This document shows positions 1 through 5,540 of a DNA stretch of 13,243 bases, piece by piece. The DNA is from Candidatus Scatoplasma merdavium (lineage in GTDB: Bacteria > Bacillota_I > Bacilli_A > RFN20 > CAG-288), in NCBI GenBank assembly GCA_017694135.1, contig JADING010000009.1:1-13243 (forward strand), written 5' to 3'. The notes under the pieces are model-generated. The model had not been told where the DNA came from and ran no database searches. It saw nothing but the letters and a program-made list of their open reading frames with translations. A program made the translations under genes and the position numbers. Numbering within the stretch: position 1 is the first letter of the stretch; each line of letters opens with the position of its first letter.

Positions 1-3
1 CCT

Positions 4-210
4 ATGGCTGCTTGTGAATTATATACTACTGATTCAAAGTATTACTTTAGTTTACTTTATTGTTGTATCGATGATTATGATGATAAAAATATTGGTATTT
101 GGAATTTATTGGTTCAAAAATGTAGTGATGAAGATGATGCATTCATTTCTTATAGTAGTTATGAAGAATGGAAGAATTCTGATAAATATAGGGGCATAAC
201 GCTGATATGA
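4..210 (+). CDS. Unknown ORF, probably the 3' part of a gene entering from the left edge
   Basis: Open frame of up to 68 residues ending at TGA 208-210. The single codon before the ATG is also open, so the true start may lie outside the window and no ribosome binding site can be judged. The peptide is acidic and rich in Tyr, Asp and Ser (for example DDYDDKN and SYSSYEEWKNSDKY), with no membrane segment or motif I recognise. It lies next to broken mobile-type genes, so it may be a fragment. No function is proposed. Confidence 0.35.
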   Translation: MAACELYTTDSKYYFSLLYCCIDDYDDKNIGIWNLLVQKCSDEDDAFISYSSYEEWKNSDKYRGITLI

Positions 211-243
211 TTTTTCGTGGTAAATTTATGCAAAATTAAATAA

Positions 244-549
244 AAGTGCCGTTGTGTAACGACTGTTTACTGTAGATGCAAAAATGATGATAATAGGGCG
301 AGCCTTTCCTCACTTGATAGAGGATTAATTGACGGGACGATGAAATGCGCTCTTAAGAAAGATAGGAAGATGAACACAAACAACTCCTCAGGCATTAGGG
401 GAGTCCATTACGATAAGAACAGGAAGCTATGGGTTGCTCAGATCATGTTTTAAAGGAAGGCTCATTTTCTTGGAAGATTCAAGACTAAAAGAGAGGCGAT
501 AAGAGCAAGACTTGCAAGCGAAGAGCAATATTATGGAAAATATCGATAA
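244..549 (+). pseudogene. AP2-domain (HNH/homing-endonuclease type) protein remnant with in-frame stop
   Basis: From the ATG at 370 the frame reads NNSSGIRGVHYDKNRKLW, then VAQIMF, a TAA at 451-453, and continues in the same frame as KAHFLGRFKTKREAIRAR and ASEEQYYGKYR to TAA 547-549. This is the standard AP2 DNA-binding domain pattern (SG..GV.yd....W.A.I....k..LG.F.t..eA..AR..aE..yyG) found at the C-terminus of phage-type HNH endonucleases. The frame is open back to 244 and includes a possible degraded Cys motif (YCRCKND). Intact relatives usually read F-x-G-K after the I-x-F segment. Here TTTTAAAGGAAGG could derive from TTTAAAGGAAAGG by one T gained and one A lost, which restores the frame after the stop. 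No HNH catalytic region is recognisable, so this is a 5'-decayed fragment. The domain call is firm; the origin (phage or homing element) is inferred. Confidence 0.7.
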
Positions 550-560
550 AACCAGTACTT

Positions 561-629
561 TATAGGGGTTTCGTTTGTCTAGTAAGAGTTTCGTTTTGCT
601 AGTAGGGGTGTCGTTTTGTATCAAAACGA
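561..629 (+). repeat. Three tandem 20-bp direct repeats ending in an inverted half-copy
   Basis: Units 561-580, 581-600 and 601-620 fit the consensus AGTAGGGGTTTCGTTTTGCT with 16, 18 and 17 of 20 matches. The third unit runs into a dyad: TCGTTTTG (611-618), spacer TAT, CAAAACGA (622-629). A reverse-oriented related array lies at 781-856. The exact 20-bp phasing with no spacer suggests protein-binding iterons and not a CRISPR. No gene overlaps the array convincingly. Confidence 0.7.
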
Positions 630-780
630 TGGCACAAAGACACTATTGTAGTTATATTTTGATACAATCTGCTGTGTCGAAATTAAGTATAGAAACCTCG
701 AGAAATCGGGGCTTTTTTGCAATCGTTGCTCTTGTGGTTTAGGCTACTTTAAATGTTCAAAATTCATGATTTTTACCCAC
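630..780. other. Gene-free spacer between the two repeat arrays
   Basis: Apart from the hairpin at 696-718 I see no ORF with a ribosome binding site, no RNA fold I recognise and no convincing promoter pair. A TACAAT hexamer at 663-668 lacks a -35 at usable spacing. Together with the arrays and the AP2 remnant, this makes 550-915 a gene-free stretch. Confidence 0.5.
696..718 (+). terminator. Short rho-independent terminator-like hairpin
   Basis: CCTCGA (696-701), GAAA loop (702-705) and TCGGGG (706-711) form a 6-bp stem with one G-U pair, followed by C and six T (713-718). The short stem makes strength uncertain. It would end plus-strand transcripts coming from the AP2 remnant side. Confidence 0.5.
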
Positions 781-856
781 TTGCTCAACGATTAGGGGAG
801 TAGATAAACGTTTACCCCACTAGAGAAACGAAACAGTCCGAAACAGGAGATAAACG
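781..856 (-). repeat. Degenerate 20-bp repeat array related to, and inverted relative to, the 561-620 array
   Basis: The core AACG recurs in register at 787-790, 807-810 and 827-830 (20-bp period) and again at 853-856 (26 bp later). AGATAAACG occurs at 802-810 and 848-856, and AGAGAAACG at 822-830. The stretch CCCC-ACTAG-AGAAACGAAAC (815-834) closely matches the reverse complement of the left array (CCCCTACTAG, then C, AAAACGAAAC). The array stops about 60 bp before the truncated regulator ORF at 916, a position suited to autoregulation by such a protein. The binding role is inference. Confidence 0.55.
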
Positions 857-915
857 ATTATTCGAAACACTAAATTAACACTTTAGACTACTTTACTTGT
901 ATCGTTGATATTACC

Positions 916-1677
916 ATGGCTGAACTATTGTCTGACGATAGCCGATTCTCATTTATATTTGTTAAATTTGAAGGCAAAGATAAAGCTTCACTTTCTCAAA
1001 GAAGTAATTATGGTAATAAATCTATTTTATTTGCTTATGAACAAATGATGAACCGACTTCAAGCTGAAAATATCTGTATTTCAGATACTACCATTAGACC
1101 AAGACAAGATAAGTATTTATTTGACTATGATAGCGTTAATGAAGCAGTAGTTAATGCGATTGTACATAATGATTGGAGTATTTCAGAACCACAAATTTCA
1201 TTTTTTAGTAATAGATTAGAAATCTTATCTCATGGTGGATTGCCTCATAATTTATCTATTAGTGAGTTCTTTGCTGGAATTAGTAAACCTAGAAACTTAG
1301 CATTAATGAAAATATTTTCTGATTTAGATATAGTTGATCATACCGGACATGGTATTCCTACAATCGTTGAACGTTATGGTAAAGATGTATTTAGCATTAA
1401 TGATAACTATATTCTAATCACAATTCCATTTGATGAAGAAGTTGCGAATAAGGTTAATGTCGGTGTAAATGTCGGTGTAAATGTCGGTGTAAATGAAACA
1501 GAAAAAAAGATTCTAGAAGAACTTTTAAAGAATCCGACATTAACTGCAGATAGGCTTTCTTTAATTATTAAAAAGAGCAAGAGAACTATTGAACGTTACT
1601 TAAAAGCATTACAAGATAAAGGGTATCTTGAAAGAAGTGGTTCAGATAAGACGGGGGTATGGAAAATAATAAAATAG
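916..1677 (+). CDS. 5'-truncated ATP-binding / winged-helix regulator (AlbA_2-family type)
   Basis: Corresponds to roughly the last half to two thirds of the ~450-500-residue ATP-binding regulators of COG2865 type (AlbA_2 DNA-binding domain, linker, HATPase-like domain, C-terminal wHTH). Residues 1-20 (AELLSD...FVKFEG) match the linker region just after the missing AlbA_2 domain. EAVVNAIVHNDW (76-87) is the N-box-like motif, NRLEILSHGGLP (99-110) the next motif, and GHGIPTI (144-150) the Gly loop. Residues 181-193 are NVGV repeats. Residues 194-253 form a winged helix (LTADRLSLIIKKSKRTIERY). The ATG at 916 has no ribosome binding site, and the frame is open only back to 874, too short for an AlbA_2 domain. 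This suggests an internal deletion joined the upstream repeat region to mid-gene. It may be a pseudogene, though the rest is intact. Stop is TAG. Confidence 0.7.
   Translation: MAELLSDDSRFSFIFVKFEGKDKASLSQRSNYGNKSILFAYEQMMNRLQAENICISDTTIRPRQDKYLFDYDSVNEAVVNAIVHNDWSISEPQISFFSNRLEILSHGGLPHNLSISEFFAGISKPRNLALMKIFSDLDIVDHTGHGIPTIVERYGKDVFSINDNYILITIPFDEEVANKVNVGVNVGVNVGVNETEKKILEELLKNPTLTADRLSLIIKKSKRTIERYLKALQDKGYLERSGSDKTGVWKIIK
1456..1491 (+). repeat. In-frame 12-bp tandem repeat encoding NVGV x3
   Basis: AATGTCGGTGTA occurs three times exactly (1456-1467, 1468-1479, 1480-1491), followed by a partial AATG. Each copy adds four residues (Asn-Val-Gly-Val) without shifting the frame, making a flexible linker between the ATP-binding domain and the winged helix. 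Perfect identity at the DNA level suggests recent slippage. Confidence 0.9.
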
Positions 1678-1821
1678 CCTACTCTACTAACTATTTATTC
1701 ATTAAGATTTAAAAATGTTAAAAACATAATAATTATCGATATTTTTAATAATTAGATTTAAAATTTCAGCTTTTGCCTATTCACTACAGATTATTAAAGG
1801 AAAACTGGTTATTTTAAAAAT

Positions 1822-1844
1822 CAGGCTTCTTGATTTTTAGCCTG
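1822..1844. other. Weak hairpin CAGGCT/AGCCTG
   Basis: CAGGCT (1822-1827) can pair with AGCCTG (1839-1844) across an 11-nt T-rich loop. It lies between the truncated regulator and the minus-strand cluster and could be a weak terminator, but there is no clean T tract. The remainder of 1678-1880 is AT-rich with nothing recognisable. Confidence 0.25.
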
Positions 1845-1880
1845 TATTTATCGAGTTAATCAATGGGAATTTTAAGCATG

Positions 1881-1912
1881 AAAAAACGCCGAATAAGAGT
1901 TTATTCAGCGTT
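1881..1912 (-). terminator. Rho-independent terminator of the minus-strand lipoprotein/SPFH cluster
   Basis: Read on the minus strand, AACGCTGAATAA pairs with TTATTCGGCGTT over a four-base loop (1897-1900) and is followed by a run of T (plus-strand A's at 1881-1886). One pair is G-U in the minus direction and C-A mismatched in the plus direction, which supports minus-strand function. It sits 7 bp beyond the lipoprotein stop codon. Confidence 0.9.
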
Positions 1913-1919
1913 AGAATCA

Positions 1920-2690
1920 TTAGTCTTCTAAGACGGTAGTTCCGAAGTTAGAGAAGGTAGTTGATGACACCGAATTTATCGATATGTTTGTTGTAATTCC
2001 CATAACAGAAGCTGCGATTGTTCCAGTGACATTTTGATCGAGAGATGCGGGTTTCATATCTTCAGAAATAACTGTTTTTAAAGAAAAATTTAATCCGCTT
2101 AAGTCGATAGTAGCAGTTCCAGCTAAAGAATCAAGCATATCTTTAATTTCCGGTATTTCAGCGATATCATTACCACTTAAATTGCAAGAGTAAGCACCTT
2201 TATCATAAGAAAGCATATCGTAATAGGGAGCATACATTTCGTAATCGAATAAATAGCTTGTTACAGATGAAGATGTTATTTCGTTTGATCGGGTTAAAAC
2301 TTCCTTTTCATCCAAATAGGCAGTCACAGATAAAATCAATGCGTTTTCAGCGTTATAACGAGCGCTGTAAGTAATTTGATCAGCAGTGGTTGAACTATCG
2401 ATAGGAAGAGGTGTTTCTAACTCAATATTCGCATCAAACTCATTACCATCAACTTTGAGAGTTTGAGTTCCTTTGGTTGTTGTTTGTGTAGTTTGATTAA
2501 CACCAGCGATAGAAATGCTTTGCTCAGAAGACGAGTAAACTACTGCGGTATAATTTTCAAAAGTTTCAGCAGAAAAGGCGGTTTCCCATTGTTCTTTAGT
2601 AACTTCAACACCGTTATCAGAAGAATCGCATGAAGTTAAAACTAAAGGCAACAAAGCGGCGGCTAAATAAAGTGATTTTTTTAATTTCAT
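1920..2690 (-). CDS. Putative lipoprotein, unknown function
   Basis: 256 residues. The N-terminus MKLKKSLYLAAALLPLVL plus LTSC is a lipoprotein signal with lipobox Cys21, so the mature protein should be lipid-anchored on the outer face of the membrane. The mature part begins CDSSDNGVEVTKEQWETAF and is rich in Ser/Thr and beta-prone, like the many poorly characterised surface lipoproteins of gut Firmicutes. No enzymatic or binding motif is visible. GGAGG with a 6-nt spacer precedes the ATG. It lies 36 bp downstream of the SPFH gene and just before the cluster terminator, so it is probably the last gene of that transcript. It is a good envelope marker, but no specific function can be assigned. 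Confidence 0.85.
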   Translation of the reverse strand: MKLKKSLYLAAALLPLVLTSCDSSDNGVEVTKEQWETAFSAETFENYTAVVYSSSEQSISIAGVNQTTQTTTKGTQTLKVDGNEFDANIELETPLPIDSSTTADQITYSARYNAENALILSVTAYLDEKEVLTRSNEITSSSVTSYLFDYEMYAPYYDMLSYDKGAYSCNLSGNDIAEIPEIKDMLDSLAGTATIDLSGLNFSLKTVISEDMKPASLDQNVTGTIAASVMGITTNISINSVSSTTFSNFGTTVLED

Positions 2691-2726
2691 AATAATCCTC
2701 CATATGGATATTTTAGCAAGAATCAG

Positions 2727-3650
2727 CTATTTTTTCTGAGCTTCTTTGCTTTCAGTGATGGTTTTAACAACTTCAGTCAATCCGGCAGTTAAAGAAGAAA
2801 GAGCTGACATATCAGAAGGAACGATGAGCTTTGTGGCTTGCCCGTTGCCGATATCTGAGAGAGTTTCTAATGATTTTAATGCTAAGACTGATTGAATAGG
2901 ATTCGCTTTATTAAGTAAATCGATACCTTGCGCTTCGGCGTTTTTGATTTTTAAAATTGATTCAGCCTCACCTTCTGCTCTTCTAATGCGAGATTCTTTG
3001 TCGGCTTCTGCGCGCAAGATGGCGGCGCGCTTTTCACCTTCAGCGTTTAAAATGGCAGATTGCTTGTTACCTTCAGCTAAGAGAATCTTTTCTCTTCTTT
3101 CACGTTCTGCACGCATTTGGCGTTCCATAGCGTCGCGGATATCTTTCGGAGGGAGGATGTTTTTGACTTCAACGCGGTTAACTTTTATTCCCCAAGCATC
3201 AGTGGCTTCATCTAAGATGTTGCGCATTTTAGCGTTAATAATATCTCTTGAAGTTAAGGTTTGGTCTAAATCTAATTCACCGATGATGTTTCTTAGTGTT
3301 GTAGAACATAAAGCTGAAATACCAATGATAGGATCTTCAACACCATAGGTGTAGAGTTGAGGGTCAGTTACTTGGAAGAAGACTATGGTATCAATCTGCA
3401 TTGTGACATTGTCTTTAGTGATAACGGGCTGAGGAGGGAAATCTTGGAGTTGCTCTTTCATTGAGACCTTCTTAGCGACTCTATCAATAAAAGGAATGAG
3501 GAAATGAATACCAACAGACCAGGTTTTAATGTAAGCGCCGAAACGCTCAATAATGTATTTGTTCGTTTGCTTAACGACTCTGATTGAGCATGCTAATATA
3601 ACTATTAACAATACGGCGATAACTGAGACAGAAATAATTGCAGCTAACAT
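2727..3650 (-). CDS. qmcA: SPFH/Band-7 membrane protein of the paraslipin (QmcA-like) type
   Basis: 307 residues, almost the length of E. coli QmcA. Residues 3-24 form an N-terminal membrane anchor. Residues 25-180 are the SPFH/Band-7 domain, with typical stretches IIERFGAY, GIHFLIPFID, VTKDNVTM-like (ITKDNVTMQID), ALCSTTLRNIIGELDLDQTLTSRD and WGIKVNRVEVKNILPP. Residues 170-245 are an Ala/Glu/Arg-rich coiled coil (AERERREKILLAEG, repeated AEG/AEA heptads), then the conserved L-N-K-A-N-P tail. Such proteins oligomerise at the cytoplasmic membrane and scaffold microdomains and membrane quality control. AAGGAGA precedes the ATG. The NfeD gene lies 21 bp upstream on the same strand, the usual partner arrangement. 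The family call is secure; the exact symbol is by closest analogy. Confidence 0.92.
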   Translation of the reverse strand: MLAAIISVSVIAVLLIVILACSIRVVKQTNKYIIERFGAYIKTWSVGIHFLIPFIDRVAKKVSMKEQLQDFPPQPVITKDNVTMQIDTIVFFQVTDPQLYTYGVEDPIIGISALCSTTLRNIIGELDLDQTLTSRDIINAKMRNILDEATDAWGIKVNRVEVKNILPPKDIRDAMERQMRAERERREKILLAEGNKQSAILNAEGEKRAAILRAEADKESRIRRAEGEAESILKIKNAEAQGIDLLNKANPIQSVLALKSLETLSDIGNGQATKLIVPSDMSALSSLTAGLTEVVKTITESKEAQKK

Positions 3651-3671
3651 AATTTAATCTCCTTTTTAATA

Positions 3672-4118
3672 TTATTTATTGTTTATAGGCTTAACGTAAA
3701 GCTTATTTCCTTTTAAAGCGCAAACTTCTACGATGGTATCAACTTCGATGGTTTCGTTTTCTTGGTAACTCATAGCGGTCCAAACGATGTCGTTTATTTT
3801 TACTTCACCTCTTTCAATTGGAGTCACTTTTTTAATAATTACCCCTTTAGAACCGATGATTTCATCGATATTTGAACGAGTAGTAGATCTTTTTAAAAGT
3901 TTTAACGATAAAGATCTGAAGCAAATCATTAAAACTATCGAGACTACAACAAAGGCGATAATTTCAACCCAAAAAGGAATAATAGAAGGAATAGATAGAA
4001 TCATCGCTATTAAAGCACCGCCGGCAAACCAAATAGAGACTAGCGAAGTTGTGGCAGCTTCAACGATAATTGACAAGATTAAAACACCTAGCCAAATGTA
4101 AATCATGTATTGTTCCAT
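3672..4118 (-). CDS. NfeD-family membrane protein (short form)
   Basis: 148 residues. Three hydrophobic segments (about 6-22, 28-45 and 49-68) are followed by a C-terminal OB-fold-like domain (about 85-146) with the family pattern IIGSKGVIIKKVTPIERGEVKI, VWTAMS, IEVDTIVEVCALKGNKLYV. Short NfeD proteins lack the serine protease domain and partner SPFH proteins; the adjacent downstream gene is exactly that. The ribosome binding site AAGGAGA lies inside the end of the preceding gene (4120-4491), whose stop is 1 bp from this start, so translation is probably coupled. Confidence 0.88.
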   Translation of the reverse strand: MEQYMIYIWLGVLILSIIVEAATTSLVSIWFAGGALIAMILSIPSIIPFWVEIIAFVVVSIVLMICFRSLSLKLLKRSTTRSNIDEIIGSKGVIIKKVTPIERGEVKINDIVWTAMSYQENETIEVDTIVEVCALKGNKLYVKPINNK

Positions 4119-4119
4119 T

Positions 4120-4491
4120 TTATTTAATCTCCTTGTTTAAATCGATTACTAAAGACTGATACTCGCTATCAAAGTAGCACTTGTATTTGTTGTTATCAAA
4201 TGTTTTCTCACAGAGGGATGAAACCATATTGATGAATGCGGCTGAAGAAATGCGAGTATAAGAAGAATGAACAGATAACTTGAACATCTCATCTTGCGAA
4301 GAAGTTTTTAAATCGTATTCTTCTTTGGATATGGGCTTGATATAAATCATCTTGTTATCTTTATCATACCCAATGAAGCAGGCATAAGCGTTTTCGCATT
4401 TAGATGAGCCGGTCTTGTTAATAACAATGTTTGTTTTTGAAATTGTTGCGCAGGCGACCTTTTCTGACCTAGAAAACCATTTTATTGCCAT
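4120..4491 (-). CDS. Conserved-looking small soluble protein, unknown
   Basis: 123 residues, no signal peptide or membrane segment, begins MAIKWFSRSEKVACATISKTNIVINK. It contains YACFIGYDKDNKMIYIKPISKEEYD and a later IDLNKEIK end. The alternating hydrophobic pattern suggests a beta-rich fold. AAGGAGGT with a 5-nt spacer precedes the ATG, one of the strongest binding sites here. It is the first gene of the minus-strand cluster and abuts nfeD, so it may serve the same membrane function, but I do not recognise the family and assign none. No convincing promoter was found just upstream (4492-4560). Confidence 0.75.
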   Translation of the reverse strand: MAIKWFSRSEKVACATISKTNIVINKTGSSKCENAYACFIGYDKDNKMIYIKPISKEEYDLKTSSQDEMFKLSVHSSYTRISSAAFINMVSSLCEKTFDNNKYKCYFDSEYQSLVIDLNKEIK

Positions 4492-4744
4492 GAATTACCT
4501 CCTTATCAATTAATAATACAACAAAATTTATAAAAATACATTACAATACACAGAACGAGTTCTAAAAGTTTTTATACAAAGTAAAAAGGACATAGATAAA
4601 AGTTGATTTTTATTTACATAAATTCTTAATAATTATTCATTTCACCTTTTAAAAAGAAAAAGAGACTTTTTAACTAATGATTATTTATTCCCCAAAAAGA
4701 TAAGTATTAATATGATTGAGATTGTAAAAATAGTAAACAAATAG
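4492..4744. other. AT-rich divergent intergenic region with no gene seen
   Basis: Separates the minus-strand cluster from the plus-strand small-RNA/SIMPL-rsmE segment. It should hold the promoter of the minus-strand cluster, but no -35/-10 pair on the minus strand is convincing. The only distinct element is a short dyad AGAACGAGTTCT at 4552-4563 of unknown meaning. No ORF with a binding site and no RNA fold was recognised. Confidence 0.5.
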
Positions 4745-4773
4745 TTGAAAGCGGTTACAAATAGATGTAATAT
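4745..4773 (+). promoter_or_regulatory. Sigma-A-type promoter TTGAAA-17-TAATAT
   Basis: -35 TTGAAA at 4745-4750, exactly 17 bp spacer, -10 TAATAT at 4768-4773. This predicts a start near 4780. It is overlapped by a cre match and a dyad, as expected for a controlled promoter. It drives the 4780-4875 transcript and possibly read-through into the SIMPL-rsmE genes. Confidence 0.75.
4746..4759 (+). promoter_or_regulatory. cre site (CcpA operator), perfect consensus match
   Basis: TGAAAGCGGTTACA fits TGWAANCGNTNWCA at every position. It overlaps the -35 box and the spacer, the location at which CcpA normally represses. Binding itself is inferred. Confidence 0.75.
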
Positions 4774-4780
4774 ACATCTA
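4762..4780. promoter_or_regulatory. Perfect 8-bp-arm dyad over the -10 element
   Basis: TAGATGTA (4762-4769), ATA, TACATCTA (4773-4780). It covers the -10 box to the predicted start, so a second repressor could act here. The regulator is unknown. Confidence 0.5.
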
Positions 4781-4875
4781 AGGATTTGTTCTAACTCCTA
4801 AGAACAATATTCTTGTGGTTTAGTTCTTCTTTCTTGTTTAAGGGCCGTAAGTGAGTGATACGGCCCTTATTATTT
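4780..4875 (+). ncRNA. Candidate catabolite-controlled small RNA (~95 nt)
   Basis: The segment runs from the predicted start of the 4745-4773 promoter to the T tract of a strong terminator. It contains no ORF with a binding site. The 5' part folds as a hairpin: TTGTTCT (4786-4792) pairs with AGAACAA (4801-4807), leaving the loop AACTCCTA (4793-4800). The loop's CTCCT is the exact complement of an AGGAG Shine-Dalgarno core. A pyrimidine-rich single strand (GTTCTTCTTTCTTG, 4823-4836) follows, then the terminator. No sequence upstream can pair with the terminator stem, so it does not look like an attenuator. The RNA is inferred from signals alone; it could instead be a leader of the downstream genes. 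Confidence 0.5.
4840..4875 (+). terminator. Strong GC-rich rho-independent terminator
   Basis: AAGGGCCGTA (4840-4849) pairs perfectly with TACGGCCCTT (4859-4868) across a 9-nt loop, followed by ATTATTTT. The T tract is only on the plus-strand side. It lies before the SIMPL gene, 40 bp upstream of its binding site, so it ends a separate short transcript. Confidence 0.85.
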
Positions 4876-4908
4876 TGTTAAAATAATTTGAGATACATTT
4901 GGTTATTT

Positions 4909-4915
4909 AAGGAGG
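4909..4915 (+). promoter_or_regulatory. Ribosome binding site that sets the GTG start at 4921
   Basis: AAGGAGG with a 5-nt spacer to GTG 4921. The longer in-frame TTG start at 4888 has no binding site and would encode this Shine-Dalgarno sequence, so it is rejected. Confidence 0.85.
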
Positions 4916-4920
4916 TTAGT

Positions 4921-5520
4921 GTGGGAAAAATATACGTTGCAGCAACGGCTGCTCAGAAGTTAGAAATAAGAACTCTCGTTTTTTATATAACATTGAGATC
5001 CTTGGATTTAGATTACAAAAGATCCAAAGAACAAATGGATGAATCTATTAAAATATTAAGCGAAATAACTGGTAAATACGGGTTATTTTTAAAGCTTTCA
5101 GATTATTCGATACATCAAAAATACTCATATCGAAAAGAAGAGAAAGTTTTTGATGGATATCAAATTGTTACTTCGTATTCAATCAGTATAGATATGAATA
5201 AAAGCGAAATAATTGACGAGTTAATTGAATCTTTTGGCAAGATACTTATCGATAAAGAAATCGATACTACATTTTTAAATGGATATCAGAGTTTGCTTGA
5301 AGATTCTTTGTATTTACAAGCTTATAATTCCTGTTATCAAAAAGGAGAACTCCTTGCAAAACTGGCGGGAAAAAAGATCGTTTCAGTCGAATCAATTGAA
5401 GAGTTGTCTTCTCCGACACCAGTATATAAAAGAGTCAATGCCCTAAGTAAAGGACCGGATTTTTCTTCAGCAGATATCACGGTCTCTAAGACTTTGAAAA
5501 TTTGCTTTGAAATTGCTTAA
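4921..5520 (+). CDS. SIMPL-domain (DUF541-type) protein, cytoplasmic
   Basis: 199 residues from the GTG start chosen by the AAGGAGG at 4909-4915. The pattern fits the SIMPL fold: an N-terminal strand and helix, VFDGYQIVTSYSISIDM with the typical GY.....l.v..... stretch, LIESFGKI in the next helix, and a C-terminal half AYNSCYQKGELLAKLAGKKIVSVESIEE matching the A...A..KA..LA...g...G.v..i.e signature. Most family members are secreted or periplasmic; this one has no signal peptide or membrane segment, so it should be cytosolic. Biochemical role is unknown for the family. It is followed after 20 bp by rsmE, probably in one transcript, and preceded by the cre-controlled promoter and terminator. 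Confidence 0.75.
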   Translation: MGKIYVAATAAQKLEIRTLVFYITLRSLDLDYKRSKEQMDESIKILSEITGKYGLFLKLSDYSIHQKYSYRKEEKVFDGYQIVTSYSISIDMNKSEIIDELIESFGKILIDKEIDTTFLNGYQSLLEDSLYLQAYNSCYQKGELLAKLAGKKIVSVESIEELSSPTPVYKRVNALSKGPDFSSADITVSKTLKICFEIA

Positions 5521-5540
5521 TTTTGAGGAACATTAGATTT

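Noticed and set aside
451..453. Alternative genetic code explaining the in-frame stop
   Set aside because: It is a TAA, and TAA, TAG and TGA all act as ordinary stops of intact genes in the window.
561..620. CRISPR array
   Set aside because: Units are contiguous 20-bp tandem copies with no spacers, and no cas genes are present.
427..624. Minus-strand ORF of 65 residues over the AP2 remnant and tandem repeats
   Set aside because: It is antisense to a clear AP2 domain and part of it simply translates the 20-bp repeats; no ribosome binding site.
730..742. 13-nt identity TCTTGTGGTTTAG shared with 4811-4823
   Set aside because: One shared 13-mer is expected by chance in a window of this size, and the flanks are unrelated.
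806..815. TAAACGTTTA palindrome as an independent operator
   Set aside because: It is part of one repeat unit in the 781-856 array; the flanking GGGG/CCCC do not extend it cleanly.
4552..4563. AGAACGAGTTCT as an SOS (LexA) box
   Set aside because: The GAAC and GTTC halves are separated by 2 bp, whereas the Gram-positive SOS box needs 4; no SOS gene is adjacent.
4780..4910. Riboswitch or attenuator controlling SIMPL-rsmE
   Set aside because: No upstream segment complements the terminator stem to form an antiterminator, and no known aptamer pattern was recognised; read-through remains possible.
4888..4920. TTG start extending the SIMPL protein by 11 residues
   Set aside because: No binding site before it, and the extension would encode the AAGGAGG that serves GTG 4921.
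5523..5540. TTG start for rsmE
   Set aside because: No binding site; ATG 5541 has GAGGAA upstream and matches the family start.
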